Of a stretch of 64,000 bases of DNA, positions 21,179-31,267 are shown one piece after another. This DNA is from Pictodentalium vernedei. Its lineage: Eukaryota; Mollusca; Scaphopoda; Dentaliida; Dentaliidae. Location of the stretch: positions 558,001-622,000 of the forward strand of contig JAUFNR010000012.1 of assembly GCA_031216915.1 (NCBI GenBank), given 5' to 3'. The stretch's first letter is position 1. Every line of letters begins with the position of its first letter. Made by a program: the position numbers and the translations under genes. The notes beneath the pieces were generated by a model that saw only the letters and a program-made list of their open reading frames with translations, did no database searches and had not been told where the DNA came from.

Positions 21179-22300
21179 TCAAAAATCATAAATATTGCCC
21201 ATGAGGGACATTTAGGTTCAGTCAAAACCAAACAGTGTTTGAGGGAAAAAGTGTGGTTTCCCCATATTGATTCTAAAGTGGATGCAATTATAAAAAACTG
21301 CTTAGCTTGTCAGTCGGTTAGTGTGAAAATACAGAATGAACCACTGCGAATGAACCCCCTTCCAAATCAAGCATGGGAAAAAGTAGCAGCAGACTTTTGT
21401 GGACCTTTACCTTCAGGCAAATACCTGTTAGTAATTGTAGATGAATATTCAAGATTTGCACAAGTAGAGACTGTTTCTACAATTTCAGCTGATGCTGTAA
21501 TTCCCAAATTTGATAAAATATTTTCAACTTTTGGCATCCCAGAGGTATTAAAGACAGATAATGGTCCACCATTTAATAGTTACCAATTTGCACAGTTCAC
21601 CCAGTATTTGGGATTTACTCATCACCGCATTACTCCATTATGGCCTCAGGCAAATGGTATGGCCAAAAAGTTTATGGCAAATCTTAAGAAAGTGTTACAG
21701 ACAGCCCATCTTGAACACAAGTCAATTCAACAAAGTGTTTGTCAGTTTTTGAGAAACTATCATTCTACACCTCATTGTACTACTGGTATTGCACCTGTTA
21801 ATTTGATGTTTCAGTACCCGATAAAGACTAGAATTCCTTCACAATGTGAAAGTAAACTTGCGAATCCTGGTGATTTGAATATTCGTAATCGTGCTCAAGT
21901 AAATAAACAGAAAATGAAAACGTACTCTGATAAGAAACGTCTTGCCAAGTCATCTCAGATTAAGATAGGGGATACAGTGTTAGTACGACAAACGAAAAGA
22001 GTCAAATTGATTTCACGTTTCAATCCCTTGCCATACAAAGTTGTCTATGTTAAACTTCCTTTTGTTGTCGCTGAGAGAGATGGCCATCAAATAGAGCGAA
22101 ATGTTTCTCATTTCAAAATTGTCAATCCAGGCTTATTTACTGAACATCAAAACCAAGCAGATGACATTGATTCTGATTACTTTATGCTACAAGATAAAAA
22201 TAAACCCCAAGAGCCTCCATCCAATGTATTACAGCCTACATGTAGATATCCAAGGAGGGTTATTAGACAAGCTCCTAGACGTCTGATAGAAGAAATTTGA
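21179..22300 (+). pseudogene. Gypsy integrase segment, catalytic Glu replaced
   Basis: The HHCC zinc-binding domain starts right after the TAG (IAHEGHLG ... NCLACQ). The core has VAADFCGPLP with the first Asp and LKTDNGPPF with the second Asp. Where integrases have Glu, in the QANG-x-A-E block, this copy has Lys (QANGMAKKFM). The C-terminal domain (IGDTVLVRQ) and a basic tail end at 22300. The change should abolish strand transfer. Any mobility would have needed proteins from another copy. Confidence 0.88.
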
Positions 22301-22493
22301 CATTCCGGTTTTACCTTGTAGATGGTTATAATTTCCTGAAATTTATTTTTGACTTTATAATTTCCCTAAGTTTTATGTCCAGTGGACATTCATAATGCCC
22401 CAAAGTTTCAGTTTTAAAAATCTTTAATGACAGAGATGTCAGTGTTTAATTTTGTTTCACGTTTTGATAAAGTCATGTAAAGTTGGGGAGGGA

Positions 22494-22693
22494 TGTCATG
22501 TTTATAAAGACTGATCCATAAAGACTGGGTACGTTCAGCCTGTGCACTTTGCAAGTGCAGTTGTGAGTGAAATTGTTATCTCCCTTGCATTGTTTATCAT
22601 CATCGAAAGAATTGAAAATAAATCATAAATGTTTGTTCAATCTCATGTCATAGCTGTCATCTTGATCATATGTCAACAACCTACAACACGACA
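22494..22693 (+). repeat. 3' LTR of the Gypsy element
   Basis: Matches the 5' LTR at every position I compared. It is preceded by a purine-rich AAAGTTGGGGAGGGA (22479-22493) that fits a polypurine tract. Confidence 0.93.
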
Positions 22694-22955
22694 TGTGTAT
22701 ACTTACTTGTAACTTATGCAGCTCAAGTGCAGTGCAAACTGTGTTTTCACTGGTCGAATGAAGATTGATTGGCATGTACTTTATATCACAGGAGTTGTCA
22801 GTTTTTCCCAAATAATATATCGACTTCAATCTCGATAATTTGATCCAATACTGTTTCTTTCGATATACCGGTACATTTAAAACAATACTGGTATTCATCC
22901 GGTATCATTCTCAATACCAGTAATTACCAGTATACCATGCAGCCCTGCTCCCAAG

Positions 22956-23030
22956 CAATCTGACGAGGGCAATTGTTTTGCACTCCTTGATTTTCTAGAT
23001 TGTCAGGCCTGAGCTCTAAAATGGGCTCCC
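22956..23030 (-). repeat. Interspersed repeat X, right part of the interrupted copy
   Basis: CAATCTGACGAGGGCAATTG continues repeat X after the hAT-like insertion. TGTCAGGCCTGA then resembles its other edge. Confidence 0.6.
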
Positions 23031-23400
23031 ATGAAGGGCTTCACACACTATAAATGCTTTGGGTTTGCTTTTAGAGGACTGAAGTTTGAAAAATTTTCTT
23101 AGGTGTGTGTGTGTGGGGGTGTCTTGTAACTAACACTCTCCGTTCATTACTGCTTCTGCCTGAAGGACAGTGCAACTGTGTTTGTTTCTTTCAGCTGAAA
23201 AGAACTGAACAAAATATATTTTTCGACACTAATTTGATGGATTTAGTTTGCAAGAAAAGAAAGGTTCAAGCTTTTCCAAGAAAATCTCAGCATTATTTTT
23301 TTAGGCTTGGATAGAAACCTCGTCCAGACCCTGCATTAAAAATTTCTTTCATTTTGATGGAATGTGGAATTAATAAGACTTTTAAATTCTTTTGTTTCAG
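23031..23400. other. FARSB intron, no element recognised
   Basis: A short (GT)n at 23105 and a splice acceptor TTTTGTTTCAG at 23390-23400. No gene. Confidence 0.4.
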
Positions 23401-23456
23401 ATATGACTTGTTATGTATTGAAGGTTTGGCTCGAGGCTTGCTTGTGTCTTGGAAAG
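23401..23456 (+). CDS. FARSB: FARSB exon with apparent 1-base deletion
   Basis: Starts after TTTTGTTTCAG and ends before GTAATTGG. Joined to the previous exon's AG it reads R-YDLLCIEGLARGLLV, a near match to the family's RYDLLCLEGLVRGLQV. The last codons are then out of register: the exon ends in phase 1, while the next exon needs phase 2. One extra base around 23446-23448 would restore the expected LER before MKAPRYNRV. Either one base has been lost (mutation or assembly error) or this gene copy is damaged. The splice sites themselves are canonical. Confidence 0.85.
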
Positions 23457-23526
23457 GTAATTGGATTCAATATTATTTAGTGAATTCAATATCTGCTGAT
23501 TGATTTCAACTGTAGATTAAACTGTG

Positions 23527-23870
23527 GCTAGGCCTATATACAAAAATCTCCATTCAAATTTATTATGCTTTCAATTTTTGTCTCAAAAACATAGCTTATG
23601 ACCCCTCATTGGAACTTGTCCAAATAGATATTTGAATAATTGCTATACTATTGATGATTTACAGCATGAACCCTTTACCCAACGTAAAAAAACAAAACAG
23701 ACTAGGCCGGTATACAAAAATCTCCATTCAAATTTATTATGTTTTCAATTTTTGTCTCAAAAACATAGCTTATGACTCCTCATTGGAATGAGCTTGTTCC
23801 AATGAGGGGTCATAGGCTATGTTTTTGATACAAAAATTGAAAATTTTCAGTAATGCATGAAATTTGTTCC
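23527..23870. mobile_element. Fold-back TTAA-type MITE, one and a half copies (copy D)
   Basis: A half copy at about 23535-23616 (CAAAAATCTCCATTCAAATT, AAAACATAGCTTATGACC) precedes a fuller one starting ACCCTTTACCCAACG at 23670. Its central palindrome, around GGAATGAGCTTGTTCCAATG, is at 23740-23835. The right terminus is lost. It then grades into the ATTAATCGATTAA-type repeat also found at 13.5 kb. Confidence 0.65.
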
Positions 23871-24225
23871 TTTGTTAACCCATGTAAAACAGTTCTTCAA
23901 AAGTAATGGTTAATCAATCAATTACTTTTTGGATCGATCAGGATGTTGATCGTTGATTAATCGATTAATTGGTTAACCATTTCAGCTCTACAGGTTATGT
24001 CTGCTAGGCACGAATTTATCAAATGAAACCAAACTATATGCTGACATAAAAGAAGTGAAATTGGCCTCTCCAAAAAATTATTGGTGCTATATTTAAGTAC
24101 ATTTATTAACTTCAGACTATTCAGTGCAAAACCAATATTGATTTATAATGAAGGCTGCATTTTTTTTCAAGAACTTATTAATTTATTTCTCACATTGAAA
24201 TATAATTTTCTCATTTTGTTTTCAG

Positions 24226-24295
24226 GATGAAAGCGCCCAGATACAATCGAGTGCCAGCAAGCGGTGATACCCAAAAATTAATTATCATGCCAGAT
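24226..24295 (+). CDS. FARSB: FARSB exon (MKAPRYNRV segment)
   Basis: Acceptor TTTTGTTTTCAG, donor GTAAGT. One base completes the previous codon; then 23 codons read MKAPRYNRVPASG and KLIIMPD, matching the KAPxYxRVxPxG...KLII stretch of FARSB. It ends in phase 0 and joins correctly to the exon at 27860. Confidence 0.92.
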
Positions 24296-24346
24296 GTAAG
24301 TTTTTATTCTTTGAGTTCTGTTCATAGTACAGTGGAACCCTGTTAA

Positions 24347-24590
24347 CCCTTTACCTAACTTGAAAAGCAGGCGACACTTGCAAAAATAATTCTTGAATAA
24401 CTAATTTTTTTCATTTTTTGTCTCAAAAACATAGGTTATGACCCCTCGTTGGAACGAGCTCGGCGAGCTCGTTCCAACGAGGGGTCATAACCTATGTTTT
24501 TGATACAAAAAATGAAAAAAATAATGAAAATTAATTGGCGATTTTTGAGAATAGCGCTGGCCGGTTTTGGTCATTACGTTAGGTAACGGG
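24347..24590. mobile_element. Fold-back TTAA-type MITE (copy E), nested
   Basis: TTAA lies on both sides (24343-24346, 24591-24594). Ends CCCTTTACCTAAC and GTTAGGTAACGGG. Its central hairpin (24404-24520) has an almost perfect ~57-bp stem and a 3-base loop around GAGCTCGGCGAGCTC. Confidence 0.9.
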
Positions 24591-24663
24591 TTAATTTAAT
24601 AGCCAATGAAAATTATTCAATTAACAGGGATTGTGTCACTTTCCTGTATTCTAGAGATAAACT

Positions 24664-24735
24664 TAACATTTATTCTATTATATCTTGTTTGACAGAGCTC
24701 CATGAGCTCTGTCAAACAAGATATAATAGATTAAA
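24664..24735. repeat. Palindrome in the pogo-like element
   Basis: TTATATCTTGTTTGACAGAG and its complement meet at CTCCATGAGCTC. Stem about 32 bp. Shared with 57826-57898. Confidence 0.85.
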
Positions 24736-25110
24736 TGCCTGTATTGGATGTACTAGGCCAAATAGGCCTATAAACAAAGGAAAACTGGGGAGATAGTGGG
24801 TAATTTTTCAACAGGATACAATTTTTTTTTATTCAGTTAACAGGAGTTTACTCTATAACCTATATTCAATTAACAGGTCAAATTTGTACTAGAGGTTTGA
24901 TAAATGGTTTTGTATTTAGAAATTATATTCAGTTAACAGGGATATTCAGTTATGAGATATCCAATTAAGTGGGACCCACTGTACTGTTAATTCATTTCAA
25001 AATTAATGTTTTGGTATGTGAGCAACAAAATAAAATTAATTTTTCTAAACCTAGAAACATTAATAACTGAGGGGAATGAAGGTGCAAAATTAAAAGCAGC
25101 AGTTTTTTCC

Positions 25111-25211
25111 CATAATGCAACCAGAATGTTAACCAGTTCAGTCTTGTTTGGCAAAGCTCATTGAGCTCTCTCAAACAAGATAGAATTGGTTAAATTCCTA
25201 GTTGCATTATC
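25111..25211. repeat. Fold-back element with internal TTAA-flanked palindrome
   Basis: The outer arms CATAATGCAACCAGAA and TTCCTAGTTGCATTAT enclose TTAACCAGTTCAGTCTTG...ATTGGTTAA. The core (TTTGGCAAAGCTC/GAGCTCTCTCAAA) resembles the pogo palindrome. A half copy occurs at about 47655-47715. Confidence 0.7.
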
Positions 25212-25219
25212 GGAAAATA

Positions 25220-26278
25220 TGCAAGTTGAAATTTTGATATTGTAGTATCAGCGATCAGAGAGATAACTGATAGACTGTAGATTAATTTTAGCACCCAGAA
25301 GTTGTTCATGTGGATTTGTTTTGTTAAACTTAATTGGAAAAAATCTTCCAGCATGAAATAAATTAAGTTTGTAACCACAATTAAGTTTGCAACACTCTCA
25401 TAGAATATTAAGACAGAACATCACAAGGGTTGGAGTATGGGAGACAGGAATCAACCATTTAATTTGGAGTTTCAGTGTGCAAAATATCAAAAATGACTCT
25501 AACTGACGGACTGTTCACATGGTTTGGAGATGGCTAACCGAAAATGCTCAGCTACATAAAAATTCTTGGGAAACTGCCTTTTTATCATTAACAAGTATCC
25601 ATGTAGTCCGTAGAATTGAAATATATATAGCCTTTCTAGGCAGATGTCTAAAAATCTTTCAAGACATAAGAAAGGCTGGTTAAATAGTAGAATGCTACAA
25701 GCCCATAATTGGGCTTTATTCTGAACTGCAGGTAACAAAAGTTGAAGGCTTCATATTCTGTGGAGGTCCTTCATATTTTCTTGGAAGTAAATTACTTCAT
25801 CTCCAACGATTTGCATTGTTACAATTTATGGGTGAGTGCCTATAGGCACTCTTCCATTAATTGTAACAAGACAAAAATGCGAGAAAACATTTAGCACTCT
25901 ACCAGTTAAGTTACTCAGACCATTCAAGATACAATTTTTGGCTAACTGGTCATACATTTGCACGCGTAGATTTAAATTTGAGTAACCCCACACAAAAGAA
26001 AACAAGCATTCTCATCAAATTTTGCACACTGGAGTTTTCCAGGTGTTTCTCGAGTACTGCCGACATGAGTGAAGTGTAGGAAAAACTCCCAACTAGAATC
26101 ATTGATTCCTGTCCTTGAGTTGTGTTTTGTAGTGTATTTATTCCACAATTAAACTTGAAATTATGTGATTGAAAGTTAGATTTTTAAATAAAAATATCAC
26201 TTTGGGTGGTCTGTTTACTTTCTTCTATGACACTGTTGTTTTGCATTGAAGAATTACATTCATGTCATAAAGTCAATC
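25220..26278. other. FARSB intron with one small hairpin repeat
   Basis: A palindrome at about 25828-25870 (TTACAATTTATGGGTGAGTG and GGCACTCTTCCATTAATTGT) is followed by TTTAGCACTCTACCAGTTAA at 25890-25911, the right end of the family complete at 60528-60768. Otherwise nothing was recognised. Confidence 0.5.
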
Positions 26279-26632
26279 AGGAGCATGGTGGCTCAGTGGT
26301 TACGGCATTGAACTTTCAACCGAAAGTTTCACAATTTGATTCCCTCCACGGGCAACTGCATTATATCCTTGGGCAAGGCACTTAATCCTGAATGCCCACA
26401 TGGGGGCATGGTGGCGCTGTGTACAAAGGGGTGCTGCACATCAATGGTGCACTTGTCTTCAACCAAAGCTAACCCTGCTTGTGTGGCGTTAATACATTGG
26501 GTAGTCTGACAGGGTTTGCCATTGCTCAATGGTTCTTTCTGGGTACTCCGGCTTTCTCCACCCATAAAACTGTCCGACATGAGTTCACACTGGCTGTCGA
26601 AAGTGTCATTAAACCCCAATAAATAAATAATA
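26279..26632 (+). mobile_element. tRNA-headed SINE, variant
   Basis: The head GCATGGTGGCTCAGTGGTTA with B box CAATTTGATTCCC differs from other copies by CGGCATTGAACTTTCAACC. The body and AAACCCCAATAAATAAATA tail are shared. Its 3' part from 26523 is duplicated at 32527. Confidence 0.82.
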
Positions 26633-26752
26633 TCATTCAGATGCGTAATGACTAATCAGATGTATTCTCATGTGCCTTTCTTTCATGTAGGCCGTATTTC
26701 TTGCATGGTTATCTCGAAACTTATTTCAAATGCCTGTATTATATTAGGTAAC

Positions 26753-27120
26753 AGCATGGTGGCTCAGTGGTAGACTGTTGGACTTCTATGCTAGAGGTCC
26801 TGAGTTTGATTCCAGTCCAGGACAACCCACGTTGTGTCCTTGGGCAAGGCACTTTATCCCAGTTGCCTATATGGGAGCATGATGACGTTGTGTACTAAGG
26901 CATACTGCATGTCGAGGGTGCACATGTCTTAAGCCATTGCAACCCTGCTTGAGCGGAGCTTGAACGGAGTTAGAATGTTGATGAGCTGACAGTTGCTCTT
27001 CGATGCTCGGTGCTTCTCTCCGGCTATTCCGGCTTCCTCCACCTGTAAAACTATCATGGTCACAATTAGCCATTGTGCATAAGTATGTGACCTTAAACGC
27101 CAATAAATAATAATAATAAT
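26753..27120 (+). mobile_element. tRNA-headed SINE
   Basis: Head AGCATGGTGGCTCAGTGG, B box TGAGTTTGATTCC, body TGTGTCCTTGGGCAAGGCAC, tail (AAT)n. Flanks ATATTAGGTAAC (26741-26752) and ATATTGAGTAAC (27121-27132) look like a decayed 12-bp target duplication. A second, near-identical copy is at 32761-33125 through segmental duplication. Confidence 0.85.
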
Positions 27121-27224
27121 ATATTGAGTAACATTGACTGAATACACAGCAATCATTGTATAAGAAGCCTTTTAATTGTGATAGTACTAATTTTCAGTGA
27201 AGCTTTTAGCACTCAACCGGTTAA

Positions 27225-27435
27225 CCCTTTACCCAATGCACACTGTATCAAATATTTTTTAAAATTTAAAAAACCCCATACCATGTGATCCCTCATTAGA
27301 ATCAGCTCAGCGAGCTCGTTCCAATGAGGGGTAACATGATATGGTTTTGTTGAACTATTTGACAAATAATATTTTTTCGAACTGCTCGATTTGTAAATTC
27401 GGCTGGTGCACGTGGGCGATTCATTGAGTGTAGGG
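27225..27435. mobile_element. Fold-back TTAA-type MITE (copy B)
   Basis: TTAA at 27221-27224 and 27436-27439. Starts CCCTTTACCCAATG, ends GTGTAGGG. Centre CAGCTCAGCGAGCTCG with imperfect arms. The sequence just left (TTTTAGCACTCAACCGG) matches the right end of the 60.5-kb family, so one TTAA element may have landed in another's flank. Confidence 0.8.
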
Positions 27436-27469
27436 TTAAAATTTGCAGTGCCTTTAGTCATGTTTTTAT

Positions 27470-27800
27470 ACACCTGTTTTGAAAAATGGTCGTATTGTGG
27501 TATACCACTATCTGTCCGTCCATCTGTCTGTCCATCTGTCCGTCCATCTGTACAATAACTCAAAAACGCTTCAAGCAATTTTTGTGATTTTTTGGTGGAA
27601 AGTATATGTTGATGGAAGGAAGCTCCCTTTCGATTTGTGTCACTGTCCAATTTGTCAGTCCAGAGTTAAGGGACTTTATTCGTCATTTCCAAATTAATGA
27701 ACACAGTATGTTGTTGGTTATGATTATTGTACAAGAATATAAAAAAAACCTGACAAGTACACATGTATACTCATATCGTGTGCTTCCCTCTTGTAATAAA
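27470..27800. repeat. CCGTCCATCTGTCTGT-type interspersed repeat
   Basis: TTTTGAAAAATGGTCGTATT, then CTGTCCGTCCATCTGTCTGT. Then CAAGCAATTTTTGTGATTTT text as in other members of this class. Confidence 0.5.
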
Positions 27801-27859
27801 TAACGAGCATATCATGTGCTCATGGCGCAGCTGTTGATTCTTTCTACTTTGATTTTCAG

Positions 27860-27919
27860 ACTGCACGAGTAAGACCTCATGCTGTAGCTGCTGTTTTGAG
27901 GAATATTACTTTTGATCAG
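27860..27919 (+). CDS. FARSB: FARSB exon (RPHAVAAVLRNI segment)
   Basis: Twenty codons between GATTTTCAG and GTAAATAC, phase 0 at both ends. The translation TARVRPHAVAAVLRNITFDQ aligns with the family's AKIRPFAVAAVLRNIKF. No lesion. Confidence 0.93.
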
Positions 27920-28077
27920 GTAAATACAATTGGATAATTATGTAACTTTAGTCCAACGTTTGTACTTTGTCTTATTGTTTGATTTGTCAACAGAGCTCTA
28001 GAAAATACACATATTGGTGTTAAAATGCACTGATTTTTAGCAAAATACATTGGAACTAATTCAAGGATATAATTATT

Positions 28078-28368
28078 TATTTATTTATTTATTGGTGTTT
28101 AAGGTCACATACTTATGCACAATGGCTAATCGTGACCGTGACTGGAGGAGTCCGGAGTACCCAGAGAGAACCACCGAGCAATGATGAGCAGCTGTCAGCT
28201 CTTCAACATAGCAACTCTGAACTCTGCACCACGGCATAGGCAAGCTTAGCTTGGTTGAAGACATGCGCCCCATCGACGTTCAGTACACCTTAGTACACAA
28301 CGTCATTGTGCCCCCATTTAGGCAATTGGAGTTAAGTGCCTTGCCCAAGTACACAACTCGGGAGCGCG
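28078..28368 (-). mobile_element. SINE, head missing
   Basis: TATTGGTGTTTAAGGTCACA begins the reversed tail. The body is present up to GTGCCTTGCCCAAGTACAC; the tRNA head is lost and unrelated sequence follows. Confidence 0.8.
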
Positions 28369-28369
28369 A

Positions 28370-28834
28370 ATCAGTCGCTGATATTACTATTGATTGTATC
28401 ATTCTCATTTTGTTTCTATTTTTTTTATGTTTCATGTTATTTTGGGAAATATTTAACCCTTTTGTGTATGGCAATTCAACTTACAACTTCCAGGTTAAAG
28501 TTTTTGGTTAAAGTTTTTCTTTGGGGGGGGGGGTGGCAGGGGGGGGGGTTAAAATTACACCTTTAATTCTTCAAACAGTTTAGTGGAATGTCACTGTTTC
28601 TTATTTGGGACAATACTATCTACTGAACATTTCTACAGTGATTTCATTAATATCGGTATGATTTAACCCCATTTAAACATGTTTTCAGACTTACTTTCTT
28701 TGTATTTGAAATTAGACTTTGACACAAACTTTCTTACTCTAATTCTTGCAGGGTCAATACAACTTAATGATTCCATTTACATCAATGATTTCTTTTATCA
28801 GTTTTAGGAAATATTTAACCCATTTTTGCCAATA
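28370..28834. other. Intron with poly(G) tracts, no gene
   Basis: G-runs at about 28525-28550. TTTTAGGAAATATTTAACCC is repeated near 28440 and 28803. No motif-bearing ORF. Confidence 0.4.
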
Positions 28835-30300
28835 ATTAGTCCCCTACGGGAACCGTAAGAGGACTATAGGATTGCACTCCGTCTGTCCGTCCATCCGTCC
28901 ATCTGTCCGTCCGTCCATCCATCTCAGCATCCGTCCGTCCGTCCGTCCGTCTGTCCGTCCATCCGTCCATCTGTCCATCTGTCTGTCTGTCTGTTTTTTT
29001 ATGTTATCAACTCTCCCTCCAACATGCTTTAAGCTACACCTTTCATATTTGGTACATGGATAAATGGTTCTGAGGGGGTGATGCACGCTCAAATTTTTTT
29101 TTTCAAAATCCAAGATGGTGGAATGGCGGCCATTTTTGTTGTGTTTTTTAAGCTTTTTTTCTCTATTTTCATATTACCACCCCTCCCACTAACATGGTTC
29201 AAGCTACACTTTGCATATTTGACACATGGGTAGAGGGTTGGGAGGGGATGATGCACGTTCAATATTTTTTTTCTGTCTGTCAATCTGTCCGTCTGTCTGT
29301 TTTTTATGTTACCACCTCTCCCTCCAACATGCTTTAAGCTACACCTTTCATATTTGGAACATGGATAAATGGTTCTGAGGGGGTGATGCTCGCTCAAAAT
29401 TTTTTTTCAGAATCCAAGATGGCGGAATGGCGGCCATTTTTGTTGTGTTTTTTAAGCTTTTTCTCTATTTTCATGTTACCACCCCTCCCACTAACATGGT
29501 TCAAGCTACACTTTGCATATTTGGCACATGGATAGAGGATTGGGAGGGGATGATGCACGTTCAATATTTTTTTTTCAAAATCCAAGATGGCGGCATGGCG
29601 GCCATTTTTGTTGTGTTTTTTAAGCTTTTTTCTCTATTTTATGTTACCACCCCTCACTCCAACATGGTTCAAGCTACACTTTTTATATCTGGCACATGGA
29701 TAGAGGGTTGTAATGGGATGTTGCACGTTCAATATTTTTTTCTCCAAAATTCAAGATGGCGCCATTCCAACCATTTCTGTTGTGTTTTTTAAGCCTTTTT
29801 CTCTATTTTATGTTACCACTGCTCCCTCCAACTTGGTTCAAGCTGCACTTTTCATATATGGTACATGGATAAAGGGGTTGTGAGGGGATTATGCACGCTC
29901 AATATTTTTTTTCAAAATCTAACATCTGTCTGTCTGTCCGTCTGTTTTTATGTGACCATCTCTCCCTCTAATATGCTTCAAGCTACACCTTTCATATTTG
30001 GTACATGGATAAATGATTCTGAGGGGATGATGCACAGTCAATATTTATTTTTCAAAATCCAAGATGGCAGAATAGCGGCCATTTTTGTTGTGTTTTTTAA
30101 GCTTTTTTCTCTATTTTATGTTACCACCCTCCCTCCAACATGGTTCAAGCTACGCCTTTCATATATGGTACATGGATAAAGGGTTGTGAGGGGATTATGC
30201 ACGCTCAATATTTTTTTTTCAAAATCCAAGATGCTTGTATACTCTAGTGTCTTCTGTGACAAAAACACCTTATGTCACAAAAACGCCGTAGGGGACTAAT
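28835..30300. mobile_element. TIR element built of ~168-bp tandem repeats
   Basis: Terminal inverted repeats ATTAGTCCCCTACGG (28835-28849) and CCGTAGGGGACTAAT (30286-30300) bound it. After a CCGTCTGTCCGTCC microsatellite (28877-28995) come about eight units. ACATGG landmarks lie near 29055, 29225, 29360, 29527, 29695, 29864, 30004 and 30171. Spacings of 167-170 bp alternate with shorter 135-140-bp units in which the AAGATGGCGG segment is replaced by a CTGTCTGT run. No transposase; superfamily not determined. Confidence 0.75.
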
Positions 30301-31064
30301 ACCACCTCGGTGGTCAAATACTTGTTTTACTTAGTATTCCCAGCTTAAAGTTTCAGCTTAAAGTTCTGCTTTTCAAGTTTCTACCTTTCATTCTCCAAAC
30401 AATCTGTTATGTCATTTCTGTTTTTCATTTCGGGCAAGGTCTACTGAAGCTGTACACAGTGGTTTCAAATAATATTGGCATTAATTTAACCCTTTTCATG
30501 TTTTTTTTTTTTTTTTGGGGGGGGGGGAACACTCCAGTCACTACATGTGGAACCTTTTTTTAAACTTACGTACTCCCTACCCCCACCACCCCCACCCCCA
30601 CCCCTCGGGCCAATTAGGCACTTTTTTCTTTCTTTCATCAAAAATTTTTTTTTTACAGTTTTGGTTAAAGTCTGTGGTTGAAAACGCAGACAAACACCAC
30701 CCCCCCCCCCACCCCCACACTCCCCACCCCCATGGTGCCAGTTAGGGTTTTTTTTTTCTCTGCTCAAAATGCATTCTGAAGGATTTAGACTGACCACATG
30801 GGGAAAAAAAAATGGACTCCCTAACACACCCCCACCCCCCACTCTCCAACCCCACCCCCACCTCCTCCTCACCCAGGGCCATTCATGCAATATTTTTTCT
30901 TTGGTACAAAATGCATTTTTAGCCTGACTGTTTATAGTCAGGGCTATAGTCATGACTTTCGTCCGTCCATCTGTTGGTCCATCCATCTGTCTGCAAACAA
31001 TTGGTTTCCGACTGATAACTCCAGTTTGAATTATTTGATTTCAACCAAAGTTGACATGTGTATA

Positions 31065-31267
31065 TTTTTATACTGTACCAATGACCCAGACTTGGCTGGT
31101 GCTAACTCTAATATTGTAGGGCCAAACACAAATTTTGCCCCCCAAATCCCCAATATTTGCATCAAAATCCAAAAATTAGATGTCCTATGTGGTTCTCCAT
31201 ACTTTTATCCACTGCGCATGCGCAGTAGTCAAGGAAGTCCGAAATTGGAGCCAAATCCTCATTCTTT
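31065..31267 (+). repeat. Duplicated DIRS left inverted repeat
   Basis: TTTTTATACTGTACCAATGA through AGCCAAATCCTCATTCTT is the same as 33974-34174 and the reverse of 41045-41247. This copy is not followed by DIRS ORFs because the block-A join intervenes. Confidence 0.88.

Larger units (their letters stand above)
18117..22693 (+). mobile_element. Ty3/Gypsy LTR retrotransposon, complete but defective
   Basis: Two 200-bp LTRs (TGTCATG...ACGACA) bound a 4.6-kb element. The flanks CGTGT (left) and TGTGT (right) suggest a 5-bp target duplication with one mismatch. Right after the 5' LTR, GATTGGCGACGTGG begins the presumed primer-binding site. One gag-pol frame runs gag, protease, reverse transcriptase, RNase H, integrase, which is the Gypsy order. 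No envelope-like ORF follows. The LTRs look identical by eye, implying a recent insertion, yet the coding region has an internal deletion, two stops and a changed integrase catalytic residue. Confidence 0.93.
14369..22947. mobile_element. Large hAT-like insertion (~8.6 kb) carrying nested elements
   Basis: An exact 8-bp target duplication CTCCCAAG lies at 14361-14368 and 22948-22955. The termini are inverted repeats: TAAGGCTGCACGGTAT on the left and CAGGGCTGCATGGTAT on the reversed right. Repeat X continues across the site, and the window's other copy of X shows the same site without the insertion. The element is swollen by a nested SINE (15963-16315), a 128-bp satellite (16735-17620) and a Gypsy retrotransposon (18117-22693). 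Subterminal regions carry TACTGGTAT/ATACCAGTA words in both orientations. I see no hAT transposase, so it was probably non-autonomous before the nested insertions. Confidence 0.82.
24330..24981. mobile_element. pogo/Tigger-like non-autonomous element with nested MITE
   Basis: The termini CAGTGGAACCCTGTTAA (left) and the reversed right CAGTGGGTCCCACTTAA are flanked by TA (24328-24329, 24982-24983). CAGTGGAACC ends with a TA duplication are typical of pogo/Tigger members of Tc1/mariner. Internal ATTCAATTAACAGG words recur. A fold-back MITE (24347-24590) is inserted at a TTAA within the left terminus. A palindrome at 24664-24735 is also present in the sister copy at 57580-58012. No transposase. 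Confidence 0.82.
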
